This document shows, in pieces, positions 43,021 through 52,083 of a DNA stretch of 64,000 bases (position 1 is its first letter; every line of letters starts with the position of its first letter). The position numbers and the translations under genes are program-made. The notes beneath the pieces are model-generated. The model was not told the origin of the DNA. It ran no database searches and saw only the letters and a program-made list of their open reading frames with translations. Source of the stretch: Amycolatopsis acididurans (lineage in GTDB: Bacteria; Actinomycetota; Actinomycetes; Mycobacteriales; Pseudonocardiaceae). Where the stretch lies: positions 19,513 to 83,512 of the forward strand of contig NZ_JAAXLS010000027.1 in NCBI RefSeq assembly GCF_012328925.1, read 5' to 3'.

Positions 43021-43850
43021 GCCGCCGAGTCTGGCGCCGGGGCCGCGGGCTGGTCTTGGAGAAATGGGAGCTCCTCGGCGATCCAGGTGCCGGGTGAACA
43101 GCCGGCGAGCGCACGCCATTCGTTGCCCAGGTGCGCCTGGTCGTAGTAGCCGCACGCGACCGCCAGCTCGGCCAGATCGGCGCCGCCCTGCCGCAGCAAT
43201 CCCCCGGCACGTTCGAACCGGAGCACCCGCGCAGCCTGTTTCGGCGACAGGCCCAGCTGCCGCCGGAACCGCTCGGTGAGGTGGCGGCGGCTCCAGCCGA
43301 CCTCCTCGGCGAGCGTGCCGACCCGGAGCCGCCCCGCCGCATCCACCAGACGGCGCCAGGCCCGGGCGACCTCGGGCGCGGGCTCGTTGTGTCCTGCCGC
43401 CGCGGCGAAGACGTCGTCCAGGATGGCGAACCGGCCCGCCCAGCTCGTGGCCGCGGCGAGGCGTTCCGGCAGCCGCGCGAGCCGTGGCACGCCGAGGTCG
43501 GCCAGGTCGACGACGTAGCCGCTCAGTTCCGCCGGGGACACCCCGAGCAGCGCGGGCACCCCGAGCGGATCGAGTTCGACGTGCACGCCCGACTGGAACG
43601 CGTCCTGGGCTATGAGGGCGGGGCTCAGATGCATCCCGCCGACCGGGGCGGCCATGGTCGCCGGGGCCTCGCCGGGCTTCGGCATCCCGGTGATCCGGAT
43701 CGGGTCGGCGAGGCTGACGATCAGCGTGACATGCCGGGATGGCAGCCCACGGTGCACGCTGGGCGGCAGATCGTGCTGGGTGTAGCCGATGTAGCGCGTG
43801 ATCATCGGCCGCAGTACGGGATGCGGCCTCCGGATCGCCCAGCCGGCCAC
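43017..43850 (-). CDS. AraC-family transcriptional regulator
   Basis: A 277-residue regulator. The C-terminal double helix-turn-helix is clear: RVGTLAEEVGWSRRHLTERFRRQLGLSPKQAARVLRFERAG and DLAELAVACGYYDQAHLGNEWRALAGCSPGTW. The N-terminal 180 residues are a cupin-like effector region (PSRHVTLIVSLADPIRI). GTG 43850 is chosen; a longer frame is Arg/Ser-rich and is antisense to the Uma2 remnant. It overlaps the VOC gene by ATGA and probably controls it. Confidence 0.88.
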   Translation of the reverse strand: MAGWAIRRPHPVLRPMITRYIGYTQHDLPPSVHRGLPSRHVTLIVSLADPIRITGMPKPGEAPATMAAPVGGMHLSPALIAQDAFQSGVHVELDPLGVPALLGVSPAELSGYVVDLADLGVPRLARLPERLAAATSWAGRFAILDDVFAAAAGHNEPAPEVARAWRRLVDAAGRLRVGTLAEEVGWSRRHLTERFRRQLGLSPKQAARVLRFERAGGLLRQGGADLAELAVACGYYDQAHLGNEWRALAGCSPGTWIAEELPFLQDQPAAPAPDSAA

Positions 43851-43854
43851 GGAT

Positions 43855-44154
43855 TCAGAACTTCGAGGTGTCCAGCTCGACGTCGAACGGCGAGCCGATC
43901 TTGATCGGTTTGCCGAACGGGACGCGGATCGTCTTGCCCTGCGTTGGGAAGATCCCGCAATCGTCCGGGGCAACCGCGATCAGTGCCCGGTGCAGCTGGT
44001 CTGCGATCAGGTTGTGCGGGCCGCCCGGTGGTGGCGTCATGTGGATCCCCTCGACGGTCAGCTCCGGCCGCCATCCTTCGGGGACTGCCAGCTCCCGCCA
44101 GGTGTCCAGAAGATCATCCCAGCTCAGCGCGGAATCCATGAATGCGGTGCTCAT
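43855..44154 (-). pseudogene. Uma2-family protein with an internal in-frame deletion
   Basis: 99 codons resembling both ends of the actinobacterial Uma2 (DUF820) proteins, which are usually about 190 residues. The start (MDSALSWDDLLDTWRELAVPEGWRPELTVEGIHMTPPPGGPHN...) and the usual end (VPFGKPIKIGSPFDVELDTSKF) are intact. The middle, with PDLVVV, the EVxSPSS and DR..K nuclease-fold motifs, is missing between GIFPTQGKT and IRVPFG. The frame is preserved. The putative catalytic core is therefore absent and the product is probably inactive. The start is ATG 44154; a longer frame reaches 44199. Confidence 0.7.
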
Positions 44155-44271
44155 GACCCACCCCGTTCCTGCGCTCGACTGCGCCAAGGATAGCGGCAAA
44201 GGCGCTCGGAGCGCCTCACTGGCCGCACCTCTGAACAGGCTGTGACCAGGGATTAACCGCTATCGTGCGCG

Positions 44272-45423
44272 TCAGCTGACGGTGACGACGGGCTCGCCCG
44301 CGCCCGCACCATCGCCGCTCTCCTCGGCGATGCGCATGGCCTCCTCGATGAGGGTCTCCACGATCTGGTGCTCGGGCACGGTCTTGATGACCTCGCCCTT
44401 GACGAAGATCTGGCCCTTGCCGTTGCCGCTGGCCACGCCGAGGTCGGCCTCGCGCGCCTCGCCGGGGCCGTTGACCACGCAGCCCATCACGGCGACCCGC
44501 AGCGGCACCTCCATGCCCTCCAGGCCCGCGGTGACCTCGTCGGCCAGCTTGTACACGTCCACCTGCGCACGCCCGCAGGACGGGCAGGACACGATCTCCA
44601 GCTTGCGCGGGCGCAGGTTCAGCGACTGCAGGATCTGCGCGCCGACCTTGACCTCCTCGACCGGCGGCGCGGACAGCGACACGCGGATGGTGTCGCCGAT
44701 GCCCTGCCGCAGCAGCGCACCGAAGGCCACCGCCGACTTGATGGTGCCCTGGAACGCCGGGCCCGCCTCGGTGACGCCGAGGTGCAGCGGGTAGTCGCAC
44801 TGCTCGGCGAGGAGTTCGTACGCCCGCACCATGACCACCGGGTCGTTGTGCTTGACCGAGATCTTGATGTCGTGGAAGTCGTGCTCGGCGAACAGCGACG
44901 CCTCCCACAGCGCCGACTCGGCGAGCGCCTCCGGGGTGGCCTTGCCGTGCTTCTTGAGCAGCCGGGGGTCGAGCGAGCCCGCGTTGACGCCGATGCGGAT
45001 CGGCGTGCCGTGGTCCTTCGCGGCCTGCGCGATCTCCTTGACCTTGTCGTCGAACTTCTTGATGTTGCCCGGGTTCACCCGTACGGCCGCACAGCCGGCC
45101 TCGATCGCGGCGAACACGTACTTCGGCTGGAAGTGGATGTCGGCGATCACCGGGATCTTCGACTTCTGCGCGATCGCCGGCAGCGCCTCGGCGTCGTCCG
45201 CGGACGGGCAGGCGACGCGCACGATGTCGCAGCCGGCCGCGGTCAGCTCCGCGATCTGCTGCAGCGTCGCGTTGACGTCCGCGGTCAGCGTGGTGGTCAT
45301 CGACTGAACGGAGATCGGGTACTCGCTGCCCACGCCCACCGAGCCCACCATCAGCTGCCGGGTCGGACGACGTTCAGCGAGTACGGGAGGCGGGAGGGCA
45401 GGCATACCAAGCTCGACGCTCAT
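44272..45423 (-). CDS. ispG: 4-hydroxy-3-methylbut-2-enyl diphosphate synthase (IspG/GcpE)
   Basis: A 383-residue iron-sulphur enzyme of the MEP isoprenoid pathway, converting MEcPP to HMBPP. The TIM barrel (VQSMTTTLTADVNATLQQIAEL..., RVNPGNIKKF) is followed by the [4Fe-4S] domain with SCPSCGRAQVD, AVMGCVVNGPGEAREADLGVA and the catalytic Glu in the latter. Length is normal. It is clustered with dxr, another MEP enzyme, with the rip protease between, the conserved actinobacterial order. Confidence 0.97.
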   Translation of the reverse strand: MSVELGMPALPPPVLAERRPTRQLMVGSVGVGSEYPISVQSMTTTLTADVNATLQQIAELTAAGCDIVRVACPSADDAEALPAIAQKSKIPVIADIHFQPKYVFAAIEAGCAAVRVNPGNIKKFDDKVKEIAQAAKDHGTPIRIGVNAGSLDPRLLKKHGKATPEALAESALWEASLFAEHDFHDIKISVKHNDPVVMVRAYELLAEQCDYPLHLGVTEAGPAFQGTIKSAVAFGALLRQGIGDTIRVSLSAPPVEEVKVGAQILQSLNLRPRKLEIVSCPSCGRAQVDVYKLADEVTAGLEGMEVPLRVAVMGCVVNGPGEAREADLGVASGNGKGQIFVKGEVIKTVPEHQIVETLIEEAMRIAEESGDGAGAGEPVVTVS

Positions 45424-45469
45424 CGAATCCTCTGCGGCCTACGACGGTACCTGTACGCCCCCAGCCTAC

Positions 45470-46681
45470 TCACTGAAGCCGGATGGGATTGACGATGTCA
45501 GCCGTCACGGTGAGCAGGGTTACGGCACCGCCGAGGAACACGATGACCATCGTCACGGCGGACAGCTTCGTGTAGTCGACCGGACCACCCGCGGCCTTGC
45601 CGCGCAGCCCGCGCACCCAGTCCCGCACCCGTTCGTACCACGTCACGGCGATGTGCCCGCCGTCGAGCGGCAGCAGCGGAAGCAGGTTGAACACGCCGAC
45701 GAAGAAGTTCAGGCTGGCCAGCAGCAGCAGGAACAGCGACCACAGCCCGGCCTGCACGGCCTCGCCGCCGATGCGGCTCGCGCCGACCACGCTGACCGGG
45801 GTGTTCGGGTCGCGCTGACCGCCGAAGATCGAGTGGACCACCGCGGGGATCCGCTCGGGGAACTCCAGCAGCCGCTGCCAGGTCTGGGAGAACATGTCCA
45901 CGGTGAACGAGCCCGCGCCGCCGAACGCCGAGACCGCGTTGTAGGAGAACGTCCGCATCATGGTGACGCCGATGGTGCCGACCTTGATGACCGTCGTCTG
46001 ACCGGTGCTGGTGTCGGTCACCGGGCGCGAGACCTGCACCACGTCGATGGTCAGCGGCACGACCTTCCCGTCGCGTTTCACGTCGACGGCGACCGGACCG
46101 GACATGGGCTGGATCTTCGAGGTCACGTCGGCCCAGGTCGGCGTGGACACGCCGGCCACGGACACGATCTCGTCACCCGGCTGCAGGCCGGCCGCCTTGG
46201 CCGGGGCCGGATCGCCGGGGGCGCACGCGGCGTCGTCGGTCTGGGTGGTGGTGTCGTGCACGCACGGGGACACCGTGCCGATCGAGGGCGTGCTGTTGAG
46301 GTTGGGCAGCCCCATGGTGACCGCCATCAGGTACAGCACGACGAATCCGAGGATGAAGTGCGTCACCGAGCCGGCGGCCATCACGACCGTGCGCTTCCAG
46401 GTCTTGAACCGCCACATCGCGCGGGGCGCCTCGTCCGGGGTGACCTCGTCGAGCGCGGTCATGCCCGCGATGTCGCAGAACCCGCCGAGCGGGATCCACT
46501 TCACGCCGTACTCGGTCTCGCCGCGGCGGAACGAGAACACCTTGGGCCCGAAGCCGATGAAGTAGCGGCGCACCTTCATGCCGAAGGCCTTCGCGGTGAC
46601 CATGTGGCCGGCCTCGTGCAGCGCGACGGACACGCAGATGCCCAGCGCGAACAGCACGACGCCGAATATGTAGGCGAGCAA
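45470..46681 (-). CDS. Site-2 intramembrane metalloprotease (M50, Rip1/RseP type)
   Basis: A 403-residue membrane protease that cuts anti-sigma factors and other proteins within the membrane. The zinc motif HEAGH is at residues 22-26 in the first helix; a PDZ-like domain follows (PAPAKAAGLQPGDEIVSVAGVSTPTW); the second metal motif is NLLPLLPLDGGHIAV near residue 340. Four transmembrane helices fit. The start is TTG 46681, supported by AAGGAG 6 bases upstream in the gap after dxr. It is co-transcribed with dxr and ispG, as in mycobacteria. Confidence 0.94.
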   Translation of the reverse strand: MLAYIFGVVLFALGICVSVALHEAGHMVTAKAFGMKVRRYFIGFGPKVFSFRRGETEYGVKWIPLGGFCDIAGMTALDEVTPDEAPRAMWRFKTWKRTVVMAAGSVTHFILGFVVLYLMAVTMGLPNLNSTPSIGTVSPCVHDTTTQTDDAACAPGDPAPAKAAGLQPGDEIVSVAGVSTPTWADVTSKIQPMSGPVAVDVKRDGKVVPLTIDVVQVSRPVTDTSTGQTTVIKVGTIGVTMMRTFSYNAVSAFGGAGSFTVDMFSQTWQRLLEFPERIPAVVHSIFGGQRDPNTPVSVVGASRIGGEAVQAGLWSLFLLLLASLNFFVGVFNLLPLLPLDGGHIAVTWYERVRDWVRGLRGKAAGGPVDYTKLSAVTMVIVFLGGAVTLLTVTADIVNPIRLQ

Positions 46682-46684
46682 GCC

Positions 46685-47890
46685 CTACTCCTTCATGGTG
46701 GTGATCTCGGCGGCGCGGGCTCGCGCCCACTGCTCCGCGGCGAATACGTCCTCCAGGTCGCGTGGCTCGCGACGCCATTCGTCGGCATCACGCACCACCC
46801 GTTCAACAGTGTCCACGATGGACGTGAAGCCGGTGTTCTGCGCCAGGAACGCCGCGACCAGCGTCTCGTTCGCGGCGTTGAAGACCGCGGGCAGGCAGCC
46901 GCCCGAGCTTCCGCAGTGCCGGGCGAGGTCGACGGCGGGGAAAGCGACGCTGTCCAGGGGTTCGAAGGTCCAGGACGAGGCCTCCTCCCACCGGCAGGCA
47001 GGCGCGGCGCCGGGCACCCGGTCCGGCCAGTGCATGCCCAGCGCGATGGGCAGCCGCATGTCGGGCGGGCTGGCCTGCGCGATCGTGGAACCGTCGGTGA
47101 AGGTCACCATGGAGTGCACGATCGACTGCGGGTGCACCACGACGTCGATGCGCTCGCACGGCACGTCGAACAGCAGGTGTGCCTCGATCAGCTCGAGTCC
47201 CTTGTTGACCAGGGTCGCCGAGTTGATGGTCACCAGCGGCCCCATCGACCAGGTCGGATGCTTGAGCGCGTCCTCGACGGTGACGTGTTCGAGGTCCTCC
47301 CGGCGGCGGCCGCGGAACGGACCGCCCGAGGCGGTCAGCACCAGCCGCTCCACCTCCTCGGCCCGGCCGCTGCGCAGCGCCTGCGCAAGCGCGGAATGCT
47401 CGGAGTCGACGGGCACGATCTGCCCGGGTTTCGCGGCCTTGAGGACCAGCGGCCCGCCCGCGATCAGCGACTCCTTGTTGGCCAGCGCGAGCGAAGCGCC
47501 GGTCTCCAGCGCGCGCAGCGTCGGCGCGAGGCCCTGCGATCCGGGAAGGCCGTTGAGCACGACGTCGACCTGCACCGCGCCGATCAGCTCGACCACCGCG
47601 TCACCGCCCGCGAAAATTCGCGGCAAGCGGAATTCGCCCTGCGCGTAACCGCGCTTCTGCGCCTCCGCGTACAGCGCGAACTGCAGGTCCTCCAGCGCGG
47701 TCGCCTTGGTGATGGCCACGGCGTCGACCTCGAACGCCAGCGCCTGCGCGGCCAGCGCGGCCGGGTCGGAGCCACCGGCGGCGAGCCCGGCGACGCGGAA
47801 CAGGCCGGGATTACGTGCGGCGACGTCGAGTGCCTGGGTACCGATCGAACCGGTCGAACCGAGCACGAGGACGGTGCGGGGTGCGTTCAT
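46685..47890 (-). CDS. dxr: 1-deoxy-D-xylulose 5-phosphate reductoisomerase
   Basis: A 401-residue NADPH-dependent enzyme forming MEP, the second step of the MEP pathway. The N-terminal NADPH motif is VLVLGSTGSIGTQALDV. Substrate-binding and metal parts follow: NKESLIAGGPLV, PVDSEHSALAQAL, LTASGGPFRG, HPTWSMGPLVTINSATLVNKGLELIEAH and the flexible loop DVVVHPQSIVHSMV. ATG 47890 starts it. Only three bases separate its stop from the TTG start of the protease gene. Confidence 0.97.
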   Translation of the reverse strand: MNAPRTVLVLGSTGSIGTQALDVAARNPGLFRVAGLAAGGSDPAALAAQALAFEVDAVAITKATALEDLQFALYAEAQKRGYAQGEFRLPRIFAGGDAVVELIGAVQVDVVLNGLPGSQGLAPTLRALETGASLALANKESLIAGGPLVLKAAKPGQIVPVDSEHSALAQALRSGRAEEVERLVLTASGGPFRGRRREDLEHVTVEDALKHPTWSMGPLVTINSATLVNKGLELIEAHLLFDVPCERIDVVVHPQSIVHSMVTFTDGSTIAQASPPDMRLPIALGMHWPDRVPGAAPACRWEEASSWTFEPLDSVAFPAVDLARHCGSSGGCLPAVFNAANETLVAAFLAQNTGFTSIVDTVERVVRDADEWRREPRDLEDVFAAEQWARARAAEITTMKE

Positions 47891-47983
47891 CGCCACCATT
47901 GTCCCGAACCGCTTGGCAGTAGGTGTGGGCGCATGTGGGATTATCGGTGGCGGATGTGATCGCAGGGGCGTGGAGGAGTGATC

Positions 47984-48253
47984 GTGGCTAACAAGGCGGT
48001 CGAGAAGCGGCAGAAGTCCGACCCGATGAAGGTCGACCCCCGCGACGAGCCGTCGGCCGAGTGGGGCTGGCACGGCACTTTCCCCAAGGCCACCCGGATC
48101 GCGGGCTGGGTCAGCGCGATCGTGCTGGTCCTGATGATTCACAACAACCACGAGAACAACACCGAGAACGTGTGGCTCATCGGTCTCGCCGTGGCCATTG
48201 TCATCGGCCTGCTGCTCGACCTGCGGCGTTCGCGCACCGCCTGGCGCCGCTAG
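47984..48253 (+). CDS. DUF2631 membrane protein
   Basis: An 89-residue actinobacterial protein with two predicted membrane helices (GWVSAIVLVLMIHNN and VWLIGLAVAIVIGLLLDL) joined by a polar NHENNTEN loop, and the DUF2631 signature PSAEWGWHGTFPK at its N-terminus. GTG 47984 is preferred because GGAGG (47972-47976) is 7 bases before it; GTG 47978 is too close. It is divergent from dxr, which matches the mycobacterial arrangement. Function unknown. Confidence 0.87.
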   Translation: MANKAVEKRQKSDPMKVDPRDEPSAEWGWHGTFPKATRIAGWVSAIVLVLMIHNNHENNTENVWLIGLAVAIVIGLLLDLRRSRTAWRR

Positions 48254-48322
48254 CTGTAACGGGCCGCCACCGGCCGGCGACTCCCGGCGAAAGGCCGGGT
48301 ACGAGGCAGGGCCGGTGAAGCC

Positions 48323-48547
48323 ATGGCGGAGGCCGCACCCTCGGGTTTCGTACCCGGCGTGTCCGGGCTGGCCTTCGACGAGGCCACCGAACGGCTCGCG
48401 GCCGACGGCTACGCGACGAGCTCGCTGGAACAGGCCTCCCCCACGATCGAGGCCGGCGTGGTGATCAGCACCCTGCCCGTGGCGGGTACGCACCTCGAAC
48501 CGGGCGGCACGGTGTCCGCCATCGTGTCCTTGGGCTGGAAGGCCTGA
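48323..48547 (+). CDS. Single PASTA-domain small protein
   Basis: A 74-residue protein consisting of one PASTA domain: FVPGVSGLAFDEATERLAADGYATSSLEQASPTIEAGVVIS, then GTHLEPGGTVSAIVSLG. PASTA domains bind peptidoglycan or act as structural modules in kinases and penicillin-binding proteins. It has no signal peptide or membrane helix, so a cytosolic copy or regulatory fragment is odd. It ends 3 bases before the convergent rlmN stop. Confidence 0.7.
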   Translation: MAEAAPSGFVPGVSGLAFDEATERLAADGYATSSLEQASPTIEAGVVISTLPVAGTHLEPGGTVSAIVSLGWKA

Positions 48548-48550
48548 CGC

Positions 48551-49657
48551 TCAGCCCTCTGCGGCGAGCTGGCCGCAGGCGGCCGCGATCTCCTGCCCGC
48601 GCGTGTCCCGCACGGTGCACGCCACTCCCCCGTCGTTGACCCGGCGCACGAACTCGCGCTCGACCGGCTTCGGGGACGCGTCCCACTTCGAGCCGGGCGT
48701 GGGGTTCAGCGGGATGACGTTCACGTGCACCAGCTGGCTGAGGTGCTTGCGCAGCCGCTTCGCCAGCAAATCGGCGCGCCATGGCTGGTCGTTCACACCG
48801 CGAATCAGCGCGTACTCGATCGAGACCCGGCGTCCCGAGGTGTCGGCGTAGTAGCGGGCCGCTTCGAGCACCTCGTCCACCGCCCAGCGGTTGTTGACCG
48901 GCACGAGGGTGTCACGCAGTTCGTCGTCCGGGGTGTGCAGCGACACCGCGAGGCGTACCTGCATCTTCTCGTCCGCCAGCTTCCGGATCGCGGGCGCGAG
49001 ACCGACGGTGGACACCGTCACCGAACGCTGCGAAATGCCCAGGCCGCCCGGCGCCGGATCGGTGATGCGCCGGACCGCGGCGACCACGCGCTTGTAGTTC
49101 GCCAGCGGCTCGCCCATACCCATGAACACGATGTTGGACAGCCGTCCGGACCCGCCGGGCATCAGGCCGTCCCGCATCACGGCGGCGGCCGAGCGCACCT
49201 GGTCCACGATCTCCGCCGTGGAGAGGTTGCGGTCCAGCCCGCCCTGACCGGTCGCGCAGAACGGGCACGCCATCCCGCAGCCCGCCTGGCTGGAGATGCA
49301 CAGCGTCGCGCGGTCCGGATAACGCATCAGGACGCTTTCCAGCAGCGTGCCGTCGTGCGCACGCCACAGCGTCTTGCGGGTGGCGCCGTCGTCGCAGGCG
49401 AGCGCGCGGACCTCGGTCAGCAGCGGCGGCATCAGCTCGCCGACCAGCCGCTCACGGGACGCGGCCGGGATGTCGGTCATGGCGGACGGGTCGACCGTCA
49501 GCCGCGAGAAGTAGTGGTTCGACAGCTGCTTGGCACGAAACGGCTTCTCGCCGAGTTCGGCAACGGCCTCGGCTCGCTCGGCGACGGAGAGGTCGGCGAG
49601 GTGCCGCGGCGGCAGCCCGCGACGGGGCGCGTCGAATACCAGGGGAAGGGCAGTCAT
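48551..49657 (-). CDS. rlmN: Dual-specificity 23S rRNA/tRNA methyltransferase RlmN
   Basis: A 368-residue radical-SAM enzyme that methylates C2 of A2503 in 23S rRNA and A37 of some tRNAs. The N-terminal accessory domain (ELGEKPFRAKQLSNHYF) precedes the cluster motif CISSQAGCGMACPFCATG (CxxxCxxC) and the catalytic Cys near the C-terminus (VACTVRDTRGQEIAAACGQLA). NIVFMGMGEPLANYK is the family SAM motif. ATG 49657 starts it. It shares the gap upstream with a divergent PadR-type gene. Confidence 0.96.
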   Translation of the reverse strand: MTALPLVFDAPRRGLPPRHLADLSVAERAEAVAELGEKPFRAKQLSNHYFSRLTVDPSAMTDIPAASRERLVGELMPPLLTEVRALACDDGATRKTLWRAHDGTLLESVLMRYPDRATLCISSQAGCGMACPFCATGQGGLDRNLSTAEIVDQVRSAAAVMRDGLMPGGSGRLSNIVFMGMGEPLANYKRVVAAVRRITDPAPGGLGISQRSVTVSTVGLAPAIRKLADEKMQVRLAVSLHTPDDELRDTLVPVNNRWAVDEVLEAARYYADTSGRRVSIEYALIRGVNDQPWRADLLAKRLRKHLSQLVHVNVIPLNPTPGSKWDASPKPVEREFVRRVNDGGVACTVRDTRGQEIAAACGQLAAEG

Positions 49658-49705
49658 AGCTCCTCCAGTGTCTCATGACCTGCGGACTTGCCAGCCGACA
49701 GTTTC

Positions 49706-49715
49706 CGATATATCG
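49706..49715. promoter_or_regulatory. PadR-type operator CGATATATCG
   Basis: A perfect 10-bp AT-rich palindrome 36 bases upstream of the PadR start in the gap shared with rlmN. PadR proteins often bind such ATAT-containing dyads over their own promoter. A weak extension (GTTTC...GTGTCGG) flanks it. Confidence 0.6.
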
Positions 49716-49751
49716 TGAACGTGTCGGAACTGATCGGAAAGGAGAAGCGAC

Positions 49752-50381
49752 ATGAGAAATCGACCATTTCCCCCAGGTCATGAAGCACGGGGCGCCTTCG
49801 GCCCCTTCGGCCGAGGCCCGTTCGGCGAATTCCCGCCGGGCTGGGGCCCCGGCTTCCCAGGCCGCCCCGGTGGCCCCGGCCGCGGTCCGCACGGCCGTGG
49901 CAGGCACGGTGGCCGTCGCGGACGTCGCGGTGACGTGCGCGCGGCGATCCTGGCCCTGCTCGCGGAGCAGCCGCGGCACGGCTACGAGATCATCAGCGAG
50001 ATCGCCGAGCGCAGCGGCGGGTTGTGGCGCCCCAGTCCGGGCTCCATCTACCCGACGCTTCAGCTGCTCGCCGACGAAGGCCTGGTCACCAGCCGGGACG
50101 AGGGCGGCAAGAAGCTGTTCGAGCTCACCGACGAGGGCCGCGCCGCCGCCGAGCGGCAAGAAGGCACCCCGCCGTGGGAGCAGATCGCGCAGGACGTCGA
50201 CCCCAACGAGGCCAACCTCCGCAAGGCGGGCGGCATGTTGTTCGCCGCCGCGATGCAGGTGAACCACGCGGGCACGCCCAGCCAGCAGAAACGCGCCGCG
50301 CAGGTGCTCAACGAGGCGCGGCGCAAGCTCTACAACATCCTCGGCGAGACAGAGACCGACGCCGAGGAAGACGACGAGTGA
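49752..50381 (+). CDS. PadR-family transcriptional regulator
   Basis: A 209-residue regulator. Residues 1-60 are a Gly/Pro/Phe/Arg-rich low-complexity leader; the winged helix follows (GDVRAAILALLAEQPRHGYEIISEIAERSGGLWRPSPGSIYPTLQLLADEGLVTSRDEGGKKLFELTDEG); the C-terminus is a helical Vinc-like part. ATG 49752 follows GAAAGGAG. It probably represses itself through the CGATATATCG site. Its last 52 bases overlap a convergent methyltransferase gene. Confidence 0.9.
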   Translation: MRNRPFPPGHEARGAFGPFGRGPFGEFPPGWGPGFPGRPGGPGRGPHGRGRHGGRRGRRGDVRAAILALLAEQPRHGYEIISEIAERSGGLWRPSPGSIYPTLQLLADEGLVTSRDEGGKKLFELTDEGRAAAERQEGTPPWEQIAQDVDPNEANLRKAGGMLFAAAMQVNHAGTPSQQKRAAQVLNEARRKLYNILGETETDAEEDDE

Positions 50382-51202
50382 CCGGGCAGCACGAGGCCGG
50401 TGGGCTTCTCGCGGACAAGGACGCGATACCCCACCGGCACCGTGTACCCGTCTTCGCCGGAACCGTTGTCCCGTAAGACGTCCTCGATCGCACGTGCGGC
50501 CACCTTCGGGCTGAACTCGATGTTCAGCACGGCCTCCATATCGCCGCGGCCGGCGAACCGCCAGCGCGTGGCGACGCGACGGCAGCGGAAACCCTGCCCC
50601 GCGAAGAACTCGTCCACTTCACAGGTGTCGTAGTGCGGCAGATCCGCCCGCATCCACCGGCCGTACGGCTCGCGGGTCACATCGAGGTCCACGATCACCA
50701 GCGCGCCGCCGGGGCGCAGCACCCGATCGGCCTCGCGCAGGCCGGGCTCGCAGCCGGGACCGAAGAAGTACGCGGTGCGCGCGTGCACCACGTCGACGCT
50801 CGCGTCATCCGCGGGCAGCCGGTCGGCGGAGCCGGCGCGCACACTCACGTTCGGCAGCGGCGCCACCCGGCGCCGGGCACGCTCCACCAACGGCGCGTGC
50901 GGCTCCACACCGAGCACGAACTTCGCCGTCCGCGCGAACCTCGGCAGGTGGAAACCGTCACCGCAACCGACGTCGAGCACGTCCTGTCCCGACCAGTCCC
51001 GCTCCTCGGCGAGTGCCAGCCAGATCGCGTCGCCGACGTCCTGCGCACGGTTTTCGATCTCGTAGACGTCGGCGTGGTACCAGATGTTCGGGCTCGGGAT
51101 CACGCTCCCGTCGCGGGACCTCGCTTTGAGCCCGCGGCGGGCGGCGTTCCACATCCTTCGAGCATATGGGAGCACGGCACGAAAAGATCTCGGGTTGGCC
51201 AT
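50330..51202 (-). CDS. SAM-dependent methyltransferase
   Basis: A 290-residue class I methyltransferase. The SAM motif is VLDVGCGDGFHLPRFARTAKFVLGVE, then VSVRAGSADRLPADDASVDVVHARTA and LREADRVLRPGGALVIVDLD. The substrate is unknown. ATG 51202 is supported by AGGAGAGG 9 bases upstream. The C-terminal tail (SSSSSASVSVSPRML) is encoded antisense to the end of the PadR gene and is probably an accidental extension. It is divergent from a VOC-family gene. Confidence 0.85.
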   Translation of the reverse strand: MANPRSFRAVLPYARRMWNAARRGLKARSRDGSVIPSPNIWYHADVYEIENRAQDVGDAIWLALAEERDWSGQDVLDVGCGDGFHLPRFARTAKFVLGVEPHAPLVERARRRVAPLPNVSVRAGSADRLPADDASVDVVHARTAYFFGPGCEPGLREADRVLRPGGALVIVDLDVTREPYGRWMRADLPHYDTCEVDEFFAGQGFRCRRVATRWRFAGRGDMEAVLNIEFSPKVAARAIEDVLRDNGSGEDGYTVPVGYRVLVREKPTGLVLPGHSSSSSASVSVSPRML

Positions 51203-51237
51203 AGACTTGGTGCCTCTCCTCGGGACGGGAGCCAAGC

Positions 51238-52083
51238 ATGGCGATCAACCCATCGCTACCCCAGTCCGTTCTCCCCTCCGGTATCCCCTGCTGGGTCGAG
51301 CTGGCGACACCGGATGACAACGTGACGCAACAGTTCTACAGCGGCCTGTTCGGCTGGTCGTACTACGTCAACCGCGATCCCGCCGCACCCAACGGGCGCT
51401 ACCTGATCGCGGCCATCGGCTCGACACCGGTCGGCGGGCTGTACCGGTCCGCGGCCGGTCAGCGAAGTTCGTGGACGATCAACGTCTCCGTGCACAGCAC
51501 GGCGAACGCGGCGGACTGGGTCGAACACCTCGGCGGCACGGTCACGCTCGGGCCGGTGGAGATCCCCAACCGCGGCAGCATCCTGCACGCGACCGATCCG
51601 GCGGGCGCGCCCGTCGTGTTCTGGCAGCCCTCGGACACCTGGGACTTCGGCGTGGGGGCGCCGAACACCTTCGCCAGCGCCGACCTCAACACCCACGACG
51701 GCGAGGCCGCGGACGGCTTCTTCTGCCGCCTGTTCAACTACACGGCCCACCAGATCGGCGACAGCCGCGGCGTCGACTACGTGGAATGGGTGCTGGATCA
51801 GCAGCCGGTGCTCTACCGCTACGTCATGGGGCCGGAGTATCCGCCGAACACACCGCCACACTGGATGATCTACTTCGACGTCGACCCCGCCCGCGGCACC
51901 GACGCGACGGCGGGCCACGCGCTCATGCTGGGCGGCCGCATCGTCATCGATCCCTACGACACCCCGTGGGGCCGCATCGCGCTGATCGCCGACCCGTGTG
52001 GCGCGGTGTTCTCGATCGTCGACCGCACCCAGGTCTCCGACGACTGGGGCCGCGCCGAGGTCGACGACCCGTACGACGACTAG
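51238..52083 (+). CDS. Two-domain VOC-family protein (CFP30B/CFP32-like)
   Basis: A 281-residue protein with two VOC domains. The first (IPCWVELATPDDNVTQQFYSGLFGWSYYVN...) and second (FASADLNTHDGEAADGFFCRLFNYTAHQ) are each built on the same beta-alpha-beta plan and end PAGAPVVFWQP and DPCGAVFSIVDR. This is the group of mycobacterial 27-30 kDa antigens, glyoxalase-like in fold and without a firm function. Its stop overlaps the convergent HxlR-type gene by four bases. Confidence 0.88.
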   Translation: MAINPSLPQSVLPSGIPCWVELATPDDNVTQQFYSGLFGWSYYVNRDPAAPNGRYLIAAIGSTPVGGLYRSAAGQRSSWTINVSVHSTANAADWVEHLGGTVTLGPVEIPNRGSILHATDPAGAPVVFWQPSDTWDFGVGAPNTFASADLNTHDGEAADGFFCRLFNYTAHQIGDSRGVDYVEWVLDQQPVLYRYVMGPEYPPNTPPHWMIYFDVDPARGTDATAGHALMLGGRIVIDPYDTPWGRIALIADPCGAVFSIVDRTQVSDDWGRAEVDDPYDD

